From Elymus sibiricus (lineage: Eukaryota; Streptophyta; Magnoliopsida; Poales; Poaceae), in assembly GCA_039707655.1 (NCBI GenBank), contig CM077665.1:448197531-448261530 (forward strand): a stretch of DNA of 64,000 bases. Reading direction: 5' to 3'. The position numbers and the translations under genes are program-made. Positions 1-12,901 of this stretch are shown piece by piece. Below the pieces are notes generated by a model that worked only from the letters and a program-made list of their open reading frames with translations, was not told the DNA's origin and searched no databases. Numbering within the stretch: position 1 is the stretch's first letter; each line of letters starts with the position of its first letter.

Positions 1-340
1 TGGTGCATATTGAATGCAGAAAAAGTCTTGAGTTAAAATATGTTTAAAAAATGAAATCCCTTTTGTAATAGATAGGTTTTCGTCCGAAACTCTGATACTT
101 CGAAGGAGATTGTCCAGTTTGTACACGAAGTGCATCCAGTTTTTCCCGTAACCCTCTCAACTTTTTAGCACATGCTATGTGGGTGAAATTTTGATACCAT
201 GCCAATTTTCAACCATTTCAGAGTTCATTTGCAGTGCTTTTCAATCTCAGGGTCATCTTAGCTCAAAATAAATCATGAAATGCATGAAAAATAGCAAATG
301 AAGTCAGAAAAGGGTTGAAAAGTGATGATGTGGCTTTTAA

Positions 341-680
341 TGGTGCATATTGAATGCAGAAAAAGTCTTGAGTTAACATATGTTTAAAAATATGAAATCC
401 CTTTGTAATAGACGAGTTTTCATCCGAAACCCTGATACTTCGAAGGAGATTGTCCAGTTTGTACAAGAAGTGCATCCTGTTTTTCCCGTAACCCTCTCAA
501 CTTTTTAGCACATGCTATGTGGGTGAAATTATGATACCATGCCAATTTTCAACCATTTCAGAGATCATTTGCAGTGCTTTTCAATCTCAGGGTCATCTTA
601 GCTCAAAATAAATCATGAAATGCATGAAAAATAGCAAATGAAGTCAGAAAAGGGTTGAAAAGTGATGATGTGGCTTTTAA
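341..680 (+). repeat. representative 340-bp satellite monomer
   Basis: A typical monomer, given as a reference. In order: tggtgcatattgaatgcag; the AT-rich aaaatatgtttaaaaatatg zone; a CpG-bearing segment (gacgagttttcgtccgaaac in most types); the 8-bp palindrome cttcgaag; gtccagtttgtacacgaag; a cccgtaaccctctcaac segment; the small inverted repeat cacat-gct-atgtg; gataccatgccaattttc; the Afa primer B site tcagagttcatttgcagtgc; tcatgaaatgcatgaaa; and the Afa primer A site gatgatgtggctttgaatgg. The length is about twice a nucleosome repeat. I see no clear internal half-monomer duplication. Confidence 0.85.
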
Positions 681-1657
681 TGGTGCATATTGAATGCAGA
701 AAAAGTCTTGAGTTAAAATATGTTTAAAAATATGAAATCCCTTTGTAATAGACATGTTTTCGTTCGAAACCCTGATACTTCGAAGGAGATTGTCCAGTTT
801 GCACAAGAAGTGCATCCAGTTTTTCCCGCAACCCTCTCAACTTTTTAGCACATGCTATGTGGGTGAAATTATGATACCATGCCAATTTTCAACCATTTCA
901 GAGTTCATTTGCAGTGCTTTTCAATCTCAGGGTCATCTTAGCTCAAAATAAATCATGAAATGCATGAAAAATAGCAAATGATGTCAGAAAAGGGTTGAAA
1001 AGTGATGATGTGGCTTTGAATGGTGCATATTGAATGCAGAAAAAGTCTTGAGTTAAAATATGTTTAAAAATGAAATCCCTTTTGTAATAGACGAGTTTTC
1101 GTTCGAAACCCTGATACTTCGAAGGAGATTGTCCAGTTTGTACACGAAGTGCATCCAGTGTTCCCGTAACCCTCTCAACTTTTTAGCACATGCTATGTGG
1201 GTGAAATTATGATACCATGCCAATTTTCAACCATTTCAGAGTTCATTTGCAGTGCTTTTCAATCTCAGGGTCATCTTAGCTCAAAATAAATCATGAAATG
1301 CATGAAAAATAGCAAATGAAGTCAGAAAAGGGTTGAAAAGTGATGATGTGGCTTTGAATGGTGCATATTGAATGCAGAAAAAGTCTTGAGTTAAAAAATG
1401 TTTAAAAATATGAAATCCCTTTGTAATAGACATGTTTTCGTCCGAAACCCTGATACTTCGAAGGAGATTGTCCAGTTTCTACACGAAGTACATCCAGTTT
1501 TTCCCGTAACCCTCTCAACTTTTTAGCACATGCTATGTGTTTGAAATTCTGATACCATGCCAATTTTCAACCATTCCAGAGTTCATTTGCAGTGCTTTTC
1601 AATCTCAGGGTCATCTTAGCTCAAAATAAATCATGAAACGCATGAAAAATAGCAAAT

Positions 1658-1705
1658 GCATGGTATCATGAAAAATAGCAAATCATGAAAAGTCATGAAA
1701 TGCAT
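1658..1705 (+). repeat. type-e rearranged junction, copy 1
   Basis: A 48-bp filler replaces the usual 52 bp between agcaaat and gaatgcag. It contains gcatggtatcat (1658-1669), the reverse complement of the satellite's own atgataccatgc. It then holds a second copy of catgaaaaatagcaaat (1667-1683, original at 1641-1657) and a third satellite piece, tcatgaaatgcatgaa (1693-1708). The primer A region gatgatgtggctttg is lost. This copy also has a private base just downstream (gagttta for gagttaa). Confidence 0.85.
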
Positions 1706-2204
1706 GAATGCAGAAAAAGTCTTGAGTTTAAATATGTTTAAAAATATGAAATCCCATTGTAATAGACATATTTTCGTCCGAAACCCTAATACTTCGAAGG
1801 AGATTGTCCAGTTTCTACACGAAGTACATCCAGTTTTTCCCGTAACCCTCTCAACTTTTTAGCACATGCTATGTGGGTGAAATTATGATACCATGCCAAT
1901 TTTCAACAATTCCAGAGTTCATTTGAAGTGCTTTTCAATCTCAGGGTCATCTTAGCTCAAAATAAATCATGAAATGCATGAAAAATAGCAAATGAAGTCA
2001 GAAAAGGATTGAAAAGTGATGATCTGGCTTTTAATGGTGCATATTGAATGCAGAAAAAGTCTTGAGTTAAAATATGTTTAAAAATATGAGATCCCTTTGT
2101 AATAGACGAGTTTTCGTCCAAAACCCTGATACTTCGAAGGAGATTGTCCAGTTTGTACACGAAGTGCATCCAGTTTTTCCCGTAACCCTCTCAACTTTTT
2201 AGCA

Positions 2205-5200
2205 CATGCTATTTTGGTGAAATTCTGATACCATGCCGATTTTCAACCATTTCAGAGTTCATTTACAGTGCTTTTCAATCTCAGGGTTATCTTAGCTCAA
2301 AATAAATCATGAAATGCATGAAAAATAGCAAATGAAGTCAGAAAAGGGTTGAAAAGTGATGACGTGGCTTTGAATGGTGCATATTGAATGCTGAAAAAGT
2401 CTTGAGTTAAAATATGTTTAAAAAATGAGATCCCTTTGTAATAGACGAGTTTTCATCCGAAACCCTGATACTTCGAAGGAGATTGTCCAGTTTGTACACG
2501 AAGTGCATCCAGTTTTTCCCGTAACCCTCTCAACTTTTTAGCACATGCTATGTGGGTGAAATTATGATACCATGCCAATTTTCAACCATTTCAGAGTTCA
2601 TTTGCAGTGCTTTTCAATCTCAGGGTTACCTTAGCTCAAAATAAATCATGAAATCCATGAAAAATAGCAAATGAAGTTAGAAAAGGTTTGAAAAGTGATG
2701 ACGTGGCTTTGAATGGTGCATATTGAATGCAGAAAAAGTCTTGAGTTAAAATATGTTTAAAAAATGAAATCCCTTTGTAATACACGAGTTTTCGTTCGAA
2801 ACCCTGATACTTCGAAGGAGATTGTCCAGTTTGTACACGAAGTGCATCCAGTTTTTCCCGTAACTTTCTCAACTTTTTAGCACATGCTATGTGGGTGAAA
2901 TTATGATACCATGCCAATTTTGAACCATTTCAGAGTTCATTTGCAGTGCTTTTCAATCTCAGGGTCATCTTAGCTCAAAATAAATCATGAAATGCATGAA
3001 AAATAGCAAATGAAGTCAGAAACGGGTTGAAAAGTGATGATGTGGCTTTTAATGGTGCATATTGAATGCAGAAAAAGTCTTGAGTTAAAATATGTTTAAA
3101 ATATGAAATCCCTTTGTAATAGACGAGTTTTCGTCCGAAACCCTGATACTTCGAAGGATATTGTCCAGTTTGTACACGAAGTGCATCCGGTTTTACCCGT
3201 AACTTTCTCAACTTTTTAGCACATGCTATGTGGGTGAAATTATGATACCATGCCAATTTTCAACCATTTCAGAGATCATTTGCAGTGCTTTTCAATCTCA
3301 GGGTTATCTTAGCTCAAAATAAATCATGAAATGCATGAAAAATAGCAAATGAAGTCAGAAAAGGGTTGAAAAGTGATGACGTGGCTTTGAATGGTGCATA
3401 TTGAATGAAGAAAAAGTCTTGAGTTAAAATATGTTCAAAAATATGAAATCCCTTTGTAATAGACGAGTTTTCGTCCGAAACCCTGATACTTCGAAGGAGA
3501 TTGTCCAGTTTGTACACGAAGTGCATCCAGTTTTTCCCGTGACCCTCTCAACTTTTTAGGACATGCTATGTGGGTGAAATTATGATACCATGCCAATTTT
3601 CAACCATTTCAGAGTTCATTTGCAGTGCTTTTCAATCTCAGGGTCATCTTAGCTCAAAATAAATCATGAAATGCATGAAAAATAGCAAATGATGTCAGAA
3701 AAGGGTTGAAAAGTGATGATGTGGCTTTGAATGGTGCATATTGAATGCAGAAAAAGTCTTGAGTTAAAATATGTTTAAAAATATGAAATCCCTTTGTAAT
3801 AGACGAGTTTTCGTCCGAAACCCTAATACATCGAAGGAGATTGTCCAGTTTGTACACGAAGTGCATCCAGTTTTTCCCGTAACCCTCTCAACTTTTTAGG
3901 ACATGCTATGTGGGTGAAATTATGATACCATGCCAATTTTCAACCATTTCAGAGTTCATTTGCAGTGCTTTTCAATCTCAGGGTCATCTTAGCTCAAAAT
4001 AAATCATGAAATGCATGAAAAATAGCAAATGAAGTCAGAAAAGGGTTGAAAAGTGATGATGTGGCTTTTAATGGTCATATTGAATGCATAAAAAGTCTTG
4101 AGTTAAAATATGTTTAAAAATATGAAATCCCTTTGTAATAGAGATGTTTTTGTCCGAAACCCTGATACTTCGAAGGAGATTGTCCAGTTTCCACACGAAG
4201 TACATCCAGTTTTTCCCGTAACCCTCTCAACTTTTTAGCACATGCTATTTTGGTGAAATTCTGATACCATGCCGATTTTCAACCATTTCAGAGTTCATTT
4301 ACAGTGCTTTTCAATCTCAGGGTTATCTTAGCTCAAAATAAATCATGAAATGCATGAAAAATTGCAAATGAAGTCAGAAAAGGGTTGAAAAGTGATGACG
4401 TGGCTTTGAATGGTGCATATTGAATGCAGAAAAAGTCTTGAGTTAAAATATGTTTAAAAAATGAGATCCCTTTGTAATAGACGAGTTTTCATCCGAAACC
4501 CTGATACTTCGAAGGAGATTGTCCAGTTTGTACACGAAGTGCATCCAGTTTTTCCCGTAACCCTCTCAACTTTTTAGCACATGCTATGTGGGTGAAATTA
4601 TGATACCATGCCAATTTTCAACCATTTCAGAGTTCATTTGCAGTGCTTTTCAATCTCAGGGTTACCTTAGCTCAAAATAAATCATGAAATCCATGAAAAA
4701 TAGCAAATGAAGTTAGAAAAGGTTTGAAAAGTGATGACGTGGCTTTGAATGGTGCATATTGAATGCAGAAAAAGTCTTGAGTTAAAATATGTTTAAAAAA
4801 TGAAATCCCTTTGTAATACACGAGTTTTCGTTCGAAACCCTGATACTTCGAAGGAGATTGTCCAGTTTGTACACGAAGTGCATCCAGTTTTTCCCGTAAC
4901 TTTCTCAACTTTTTAGCACATGCTATGTGGGTGAAATTATGATACCATGCCAATTTTGAACCATTTCAGAGTTCATTTGCAGTGCTTTTCAATCTCAGGG
5001 TCATCTTAGCTCAAAATAAATCATGAAATGCATGAAAAATAGCAAATGAAGTCAGAAACGGGTTGAAAAGTGATGATGTGGCTTTTAATGGTGCATATTG
5101 AATGCAGAAAAAGTCTTGAGTTAAAATATGTTTAAAATATGAAATCCCTTTGTAATAGACGAGTTTTCGTCCGAAACCCTGATACTTCGAAGGATATTGT

Positions 5201-5937
5201 CCAGTTTGTACACGAAGTGCATCCGGTTTTACCCGTAACTTTCTCAACTTTTTAGCACATGCTATGTGGGTGAAATTATGATACCATGCCAATTTTCAAC
5301 CATTTCAGAGATCATTTGCAGTGCTTTTCAATCTCAGGGTTATCTTAGCTCAAAATAAATCATGAAATGCATGAAAAATAGCAAATGAAGTCAGAAAAGG
5401 GTTGAAAAGTGATGACGTGGCTTTGAATGGTGCATATTGAATGAAGAAAAAGTCTTGAGTTAAAATATGTTCAAAAATATGAAATCCCTTTGTAATAGAC
5501 GAGTTTTCGTCCGAAACCCTGATACTTCGAAGGAGATTGTCCAGTTTGTACACGAAGTGCATCCAGTTTTTCCCGTAACCCTCTCAACTTTTTAGGACAT
5601 GCTATGTGGGTGAAATTATGATACCATGCCAATTTTCAACCATTTCAGAGTTCATTTGCAGTGCTTTTCAATCTCAGGGTCATCTTAGCTCAAAATAAAT
5701 CATGAAATGCATGAAAAATAGCAAATGAAGTCAGAAAAGGGTTGAAAAGTGATGATGTGGCTTTTAATGGTCATATTGAATGCATAAAAAGTCTTGAGTT
5801 AAAATATGTTTAAAAATATGAAATCCCTTTGTAATAGAGATGTTTTTGTCCGAAACCCTGATACTTCGAAGGAGATTGTCCAGTTTCCACACGAAGTACA
5901 TCCAGTTTTTCCCGTAACCCTCTCAACTTTTTAGCAC
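2205..5937 (+). repeat. 2,036-bp tandem duplication of six monomers, second copy short by one
   Basis: Monomers g-h-i-j-k-l (about 2205-4240) are followed by g-h-i-j-l (about 4241-5937). Both copies open with the private variant gctattttggtga (2211 and 4247, exactly 2,036 bp apart) in place of gctatgttggtga, so they share a recent origin. The second copy lacks monomer k (gatgtcag plus gatacatcg combination). At about 4240 an l-type monomer switches mid-unit into f-type sequence, which is the duplication breakpoint. Confidence 0.8.
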
Positions 5938-6367
5938 ATGCTATGTGGCTGAAATTATGATACCATGACAATTTTCAACCATTCCAGAGTTCATTTGCAG
6001 TGCTTTTCAATCTCAGGGTCATCTTAGCTCAAAATAAATCATGAAATGCATGAAAAATAGCAAATGAAGTCAGAAAAGGGTTGAAAAGTGATGATGTGGC
6101 TTTTAATGGTGCATATTGAATGCAGAAAAAGTCTTGAGTTAAAATATGTTTAAAAATATGAAATCCCTTTGTAATAGACGAGTTTTCGTCCGAAACCCTG
6201 ATACATCGAAGGAGATTGTCCAGTTTGTACACGAAGTGCATCCAGTTTTTCCCGTAACCCTCTCAACTTCTTAGCACATGCTATGTGGGTGAAATTATGA
6301 TACCATGCCAATTTTCAACCATTCCAGAGTTCATTTGCAGTGCTATTCAATCTCAGGGTCATCTTAG

Positions 6368-6707
6368 CTCAAAATAAATCATGAAATGCATGAAAAATAG
6401 CAAATGAAGTCAGAAAAGGGTTGAAAAGTGATGATGTGGCTTTTAATGGTGCATATTAAATGCAGAAAAAGTCTTGAGTTAAAATATGTTTAAAAATATG
6501 AAATCCCTTTGTAATAGACGAGTTTTCGTCCGAAACCCTGATACATCGAAGGAGATTGTCCAGTTTGTACACGAAGTGCATCCAGTGTTCCCGTAACCCT
6601 ATCAACTTTTTAGGACATGCTATGTGGGTGAAATTATGATACCATGCCAATTTTCAACCATTTCAGAGTTCATTTGCAGTGCTTTTCAATCTCAGGGTTA
6701 TCTTAGC
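6368..6707 (+). repeat. hybrid monomer n1/n2
   Basis: It starts like n1 (gcatattaaatgcag) and ends like n2 (ccctatcaactttttagg). In the parallel stretch at 21632-22652 n1 and n2 are two separate monomers, so a 340-bp deletion by unequal exchange within the satellite explains this unit. It also carries the cagtgttcccg variant seen in type c. Confidence 0.6.
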
Positions 6708-8066
6708 TCAAAATAAATCATGAAATGCATGAAAAATAGCAAATGAAGTCAGAAAAGGGTTGAAAAGTGATGACGTGGCTTTGAATGGTGCATATTGAAT
6801 GCAGAAAAAGTCTTGAGTTAAAATATGTTTAAAAAATGAAATCCCTTTGTAATAGACGGGTTTTCGTGCGAAACCCTGATACTTCGAAGGAGATTGTCCA
6901 GTTTGTGCACGAAGTGCATCCAGTTTTTCCCGTAACTTTCTCAACTTTTTAGCACATGCTATGTGGGTGAAATTATGATACCATGCCAATTTTCAACCAT
7001 TTCAGAGTTCATTTGCAGTGCTTTTCAGTCTCAGGCTCATCTTAGCTCAAAATAAATCATCAAATGCAAGAAAAATAGCAAATGAAGTCAGAAAAGGGTT
7101 GAAAAGTGATGATGTGGCTTTGAATGGTGCATATTGAATGCAGAAAAAGTCTTAAGTTAAAATATGTTTAAAAAATGAAATCCCTTTTGTAATAGATAGG
7201 TTTTCGTCCGAAACTCTGATACTTCGAAGGAGATTGTCCAGTTTGTACACGAAGTGCATCCAGTTTTTCCCGTAACCCTCTCAACTTTTTAGCACATGCT
7301 ATGTGGGTGAAATTTTGATACCATGCCAATTTTCAACCATTTCAGAGTTCATTTGCAGTGCTTTTCAATCTCAGGGTCATCTTAGCTCAAAATAAATCAT
7401 GAAATGCATGAAAAATAGCAAATGAAGTCAGAAAAGGGTTGAAAAGTGATGATGTGGCTTTTAATGGTGCATATTGAATGCAGAAAAAGTCTTGAGTTAA
7501 CATATGTTTAAAAATATGAAATCCCTTTGTAATAGACGAGTTTTCATCCGAAACCCTGATACTTCGAAGGAGATTGTCCAGTTTGTACAAGAAGTGCATC
7601 CTGTTTTTCCCGTAACCCTCTCAACTTTTTAGCACATGCTATGTGGGTGAAAATATGATACCATGCCAATTTTCAACCATTTCAGAGATCATTTGCAGTG
7701 CTTTTCAATCTCAGGGTCATCTTAGCTCAAAATAAATCATGAAATGCATGAAAAATAGCAAATGAAGTCAGAAAAGGGTTGAAAAGTGATGATGTGGCTT
7801 TTAATGGTGCATATTGAATGCAGAAAAAGTCTTGAGTTAAAATATGTTTAAAAATATGAAATCCCTTTGTAATAGACATGTTTTCGTTCGAAACCCTGAT
7901 ACTTCGAAGGAGATTGTCCAGTTTGTACAAGAAGTGCATCCAGTTTTTCCCGTAACCCTCTCAACTTTTTAGCACATGCTATGTGGGTGAAATTATGATA
8001 CCATGCCAATTTTCAACCATTTCAGAGTTCATTTGCAGTGCTTTTCAGTCTCAGGCTCATCTTAGC

Positions 8067-8746
8067 TCAAAATAAATCATCAAATGCATGAAAAATAGCA
8101 AATGAAGTCAGAAAAGGGTTGAAAAGTGATGATGTGGCTTTGAATGGTGCATACTGAATGCAGAAAAAGTCTTGAGTTAAAATATGTTTAAAAAATGAAA
8201 TCCCTTTTGTAATAGATAGGTTTTCGTCCGAAACTCTGATACTTCGAAGGAGATTGTCCAGTTTGTACACGAAGTGCATCCAGTTTTTCCCGTAACCCTC
8301 TCAACTTTTTAGCACATGCTATGTGGGTGAAATTTTGATACCATGCCAATTTTCAACCATTTCAGAGTTCATTTGCAGTGCTTTTCAATCTCAGGGTCAT
8401 CTTAGCTCAAAATAAATCATGAAATGCATGAAAAATAGCAAATGAAGTCAGAAAAGGGTTGAAAAGTGATGATGTGGCTTTGAATGGTGCATACTGAATG
8501 CAGAAAAAGTCTTGAGTTAAAATATGTTTAAAAAATGAAATCCCTTTTGTAATAGATAGGTTTTCGTCCGAAACTCTGATACTTCGAAGGAGATTGTCCA
8601 GTTTGTACACGAAGTGCATCCAGTTTTTCCCGTAACCCTCTCAACTTTTTAGCACATGCTATGTGGGTGAAATTTTGATACCATGCCAATTTTCAACCAT
8701 TTCAGAGTTCATTTGCAGTGCTTTTCAATCTCAGGGTCATCTTAGC
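8067..8746 (+). repeat. single-monomer tandem duplication (type p)
   Basis: Two adjacent p-type monomers share the private variants gcatactgaatgcag and gataggttttcgtccgaaac. The equivalent stretch at 24011 has only one. This is a local one-monomer expansion in an array otherwise amplified in multimers. Confidence 0.65.
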
Positions 8747-10141
8747 TCAAAATAAATCATGAAATGCATGAAAAATAGCAAATGAAGTCAGAAAAGGGTT
8801 GAAAAGTGATGATGTGGCTTTTAATGGTGCATATTGAATGCAGAAAAAGTCTTGAGTTAACATATGTTTAAAAATATGAAATCCCTTTGTAATAGACGAG
8901 TTTTCATCCGAAACCCTGATACTTCGAAGGAGATTGTCCAGTTTGTACAAGAAGTGCATCCTGTTTTTCCCGTAACCCTCTCAACTTTTTAGCACATGCT
9001 ATGTGGGTGAAATTATGATACCATGCCAATTTTCAACCATTTCAGAGATCATTTGCAGTGCTTTTGAATCTCAGGGTCATCTTAGCTCAAAATAAATCAT
9101 GAAATGCATGAAAAATAGCAAATGAAGTCAGAAAAGGGTTGAAAAGTGATGATGTGGCTTTTAATGGTGCATATTGAATGCAGAAAAAGTCTTGAGTTAA
9201 AATATGTTTAAAAATATGAAATCCCTTTGTAATAGACATGTTTTCGTTCGAAACCCTGATACTTCGAAGGAGATTGTCCAGTTTGTACAAGAAGTGCATC
9301 CAGTTTTTCCCGCAACCCTCTCAACTTTTTAGCACATGCTATGTGGGTGAAATTATGATACCATGCCAATTTTCAACCATTTCAGAGTTCATTTGCAGTG
9401 CTTTTCAATCTCAGGGTCATCTTAGCTCAAAATAAATCATGAAATGCATGAAAAATAGCAAATGATGTCAGAAAAGGGTTGAAAAGTGATGATGTGGCTT
9501 TGAATGGTGCATATTGAATGCAGAAAAAGTCTTGAGTTAAAATATGTTTAAAAATGAAATCCCTTTTGTAATAGACGAGTTTTCGTTCGAAACCCTGATA
9601 CTTCGAAGGAGATTGTCCAGTTTGTACACGAAGTGCATCCAGTGTTCCCGTAACCCTCTCAACTTTTTAGCACATGCTATGTGGGTGAAATTATGATACC
9701 ATGCCAATTTTCAACCATTTCAGAGTTCATTTGCAGTGCTTTTCAATCTCAGGGTCATCTTAGCTCAAAATAAATCATGAAATGCATGAAAAATAGCAAA
9801 TGAAGTCAGAAAAGGGTTGAAAAGTGATGATGTGGCTTTGAATGGTGCATATTGAATGCAGAAAAAGTCTTGAGTTAAAAAATGTTTAAAAATATGAAAT
9901 CCCTTTGTAATAGACATGTTTTCGTCCGAAACCCTGATACTTCGAAGGAGATTGTCCAGTTTCTACACGAAGTACATCCAGTTTTTCCCGTAACCCTCTC
10001 AACTTTTTAGCACATGCTATGTGTTTGAAATTATGATACCATGCCAATTTTCAACCATTCCAGAGTTCATTTGCAGTGCTTTTCAATCTCAGGGTCATCT
10101 TAGCTCAAAATAAATCATGAAACGCATGAAAAATAGCAAAT

Positions 10142-10189
10142 GCATGGTATCATGAAAAATAGCAAATCATGAAAAGTCATGAAATGCAT
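10142..10189 (+). repeat. type-e rearranged junction, copy 2
   Basis: Same 48-bp filler as at 1658, 8,484 bp further on. The distance corresponds to 25 monomers and marks a long-range duplication. Confidence 0.85.
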
Positions 10190-12853
10190 GAATGCAGAAA
10201 AAGTCTTGAGTTAAAATATGTTTAAAAATATGAAATCCCATTGTAATAGACATATTTTCGTCCGAAACCCTAATACTTCGAAGGAGATTGTCCAGTTTCT
10301 ACACGAAGTACATCCAGTTTTTCCCGTAACCCTCTCAACTTTTTAGCACATGCTATGTGGGTGAAATTATGATACCATGCCAATTTTCAACAATTCCAGA
10401 GTTCATTTGAAGTGCTTTTCAATCTCAGGGTCATCTTAGCTCAAAATAAATCATGAAATGCATGAAAAATAGCAAATGAAGTCAGAAAAGGATTGAAAAG
10501 TGATGATCTGGCTTTTAATGGTGCATATTGAATGCAGAAAAAGTCTTGAGTTAAAATATGTTTAAAAATATGAGATCCCTTTGTAATAGACGAGTTTTCG
10601 TCCAAAACCCTGATACTTCGAAGGAGATTGTCCAGTTTGTACACGAAGTGCATCCAGTTTTTCCCGTAACCCTCTCAACTTTTTAGCACATGCTATGTTG
10701 GTGAAATTCTGATACCATGCCGATTTTCAACCATTTCAGAGTTCATTTACAGTGCTTTTCAATCTCAGGGTTATCTTAGCTCAAAATAAATCATGAAATG
10801 CATGAAAAATAGCAAATGAAGTCAGAAAAGGGTTGAAAAGTGATGACGTGGCTTTGAATGGTGCATATTGAATGCAGAAAAAGTCTTGAGTTAAAATATG
10901 TTTAAAAAATGAGATCCCTTTGTAATAGACGAGTTTTCATCCGAAACCCTGATACTTCGAAGGAGATTGTCCAGTTTGTACACGAAGTGCATCCAGTTTT
11001 TCCCGTAACCCTCTCAACTTTTTAGCACATGCTATGTGGGTGAAATTATGATACCATGCCAATTTTCAACCATTTCAGAGTTCATTTGCAGTGCTTTTCA
11101 ATCTCAGGGTTACCTTAGCTCAAAATAAATCATGAAATCCATGAAAAATAGCAAATGAAGTTAGAAAAGGTTTGAAAAGTGATGACGTGGCTTTGAATGG
11201 TGCATATTGAATGCAGAAAAAGTCTTGAGTTAAAATATGTTTAAAAAATGAAATCCCTTTGTAATACACGAGTTTTCGTTCGAAACCCTGATACTTCGAA
11301 GGAGATTGTCCAGTTTGTACACGAAGTGCATCCAGTTTTTCCCGTAACTTTCTCAACTTTTTAGCACATGCTATGTGGGTGAAATTATGATACCATGCCA
11401 ATTTTGAACCATTTCAGAGTTCATTTGCAGTGCTTTTCAATCTCAGGGTCATCTTAGCTCAAAATAAATCATGAAATGCATGAAAAATAGCAAATGAAGT
11501 CAGAAACGGGTTGAAAAGTGATGTTGTGGCTTTTAATGGTGCATATTGAATGCAGAAAAAGTCTTGAGTTAAAATATGTTTAAAATATGAAATCCCTTTG
11601 TAATAGACGAGTTTTCGTCCGAAACCCTGATACTTCGAAGGATATTGTCCAGTTTGTACACGAAGTGCATCCAGTTTTACCCGTAACTTTCTCAACTTTT
11701 TAGCACATGCTATGTGGGTGAAATTATGATACCATGCCAATTTTCAACCATTTCAGAGTTCATTTGCAGTGCTTTTCAATTTCAGGGTCATCTTAGCTCA
11801 AAATAAATCATGAAATGCATGAAAAATAGCAAATGAAGTCAGAAAAGGGTTGAAAAGTGATGATGTGGCTTTGAATGGTGCATATTGAATGCAGAAAAAG
11901 TCTTGAGTTAAACTATGTTTAAAAAAATAAAATCCTTTTGTAATAGACGAGTTTTCGTCCGAAACCCTGATACTTCGAAGGAGATTGTCCAGTTTCTACA
12001 CGAAGTGCATCCAGTTTTTCCCGTAACCCTCTCACCTTTTTAGCACATGCTATGTGGGTGAAATAATGATACCATGCCAATTTTCAACCATTTCAGAGTT
12101 CATTTGCAGGGCTTTTCAATCTCAGGGTCATCTTAGCTCAAAATAAATCAAGAAATGCATGAAAAATAGCAAATGAAGTCAGAAAAGGGTTGAAAAGTGA
12201 TGACGTGGCTTTGAATGGTGCATATTGAATGCAGAAAAAGTCTTGAGTTAAAATATGTTTAAAAAATGAGATCCCTTTGTAATAGACGAGTTTTCGTCCG
12301 AAACCCTGATACTTCGAAGGAGATTGTCCAGTTTGTACACGAAGTGCATCCAGTTTTTCCCGTAACCCTCTCAACTTTTTAGCACATGCTATGTGGGTGA
12401 AATTATGATACCATGCCAATTTTCAACCATTTCAGAGTTCATTTGCAGTGCTTTTCAATCTCAGGGTCATCTTAGCTCAAAATAAATCATGAAATGCATG
12501 AAAAATAGCAAATGAAGTCAGAAAAGGGTTGAAAAGTGATGATGTGGCTTTGAATGGTGCATATTGAATGCAGAAAAAGTCTTGAGTTAAAAAATGTTTA
12601 AAAATATGAAATCCCTTTGTAATAGACATGTTTTCGTCCGAAACCCTGATACTTCGAAGGAGATTGTCCAGTTTCTACACGAAGTACATCCAGTTTTTCC
12701 CGTAACCCTCTCAACTTTTTAGCACATGCTATGTGTTTGAAATTATGATACCATACCAATTTTCAACCATTCCAGAGTTCATTTGCAGTGCTTTTCAATC
12801 TCAGGGTCATCTTAGCTCAAAATAAATCATGAAACGCATGAAAAATAGCAAAT

Positions 12854-12901
12854 GCATGGTATCATGAAAAATAGCAAATCATGAAAAGTCATGAAATGCA
12901 T
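12854..12901 (+). repeat. type-e rearranged junction, copy 3
   Basis: Same filler, 2,712 bp (8 monomers) after copy 2. It bounds the first complete f-g-h-i-q-r-d-e unit. Confidence 0.85.

Noticed and set aside
754..951. Plus-strand 65-codon frame, also at 9238-9435
   Set aside because: Present only in the two b-type copies that carry a chance gcaaccc variant; it is satellite sequence, not a gene.
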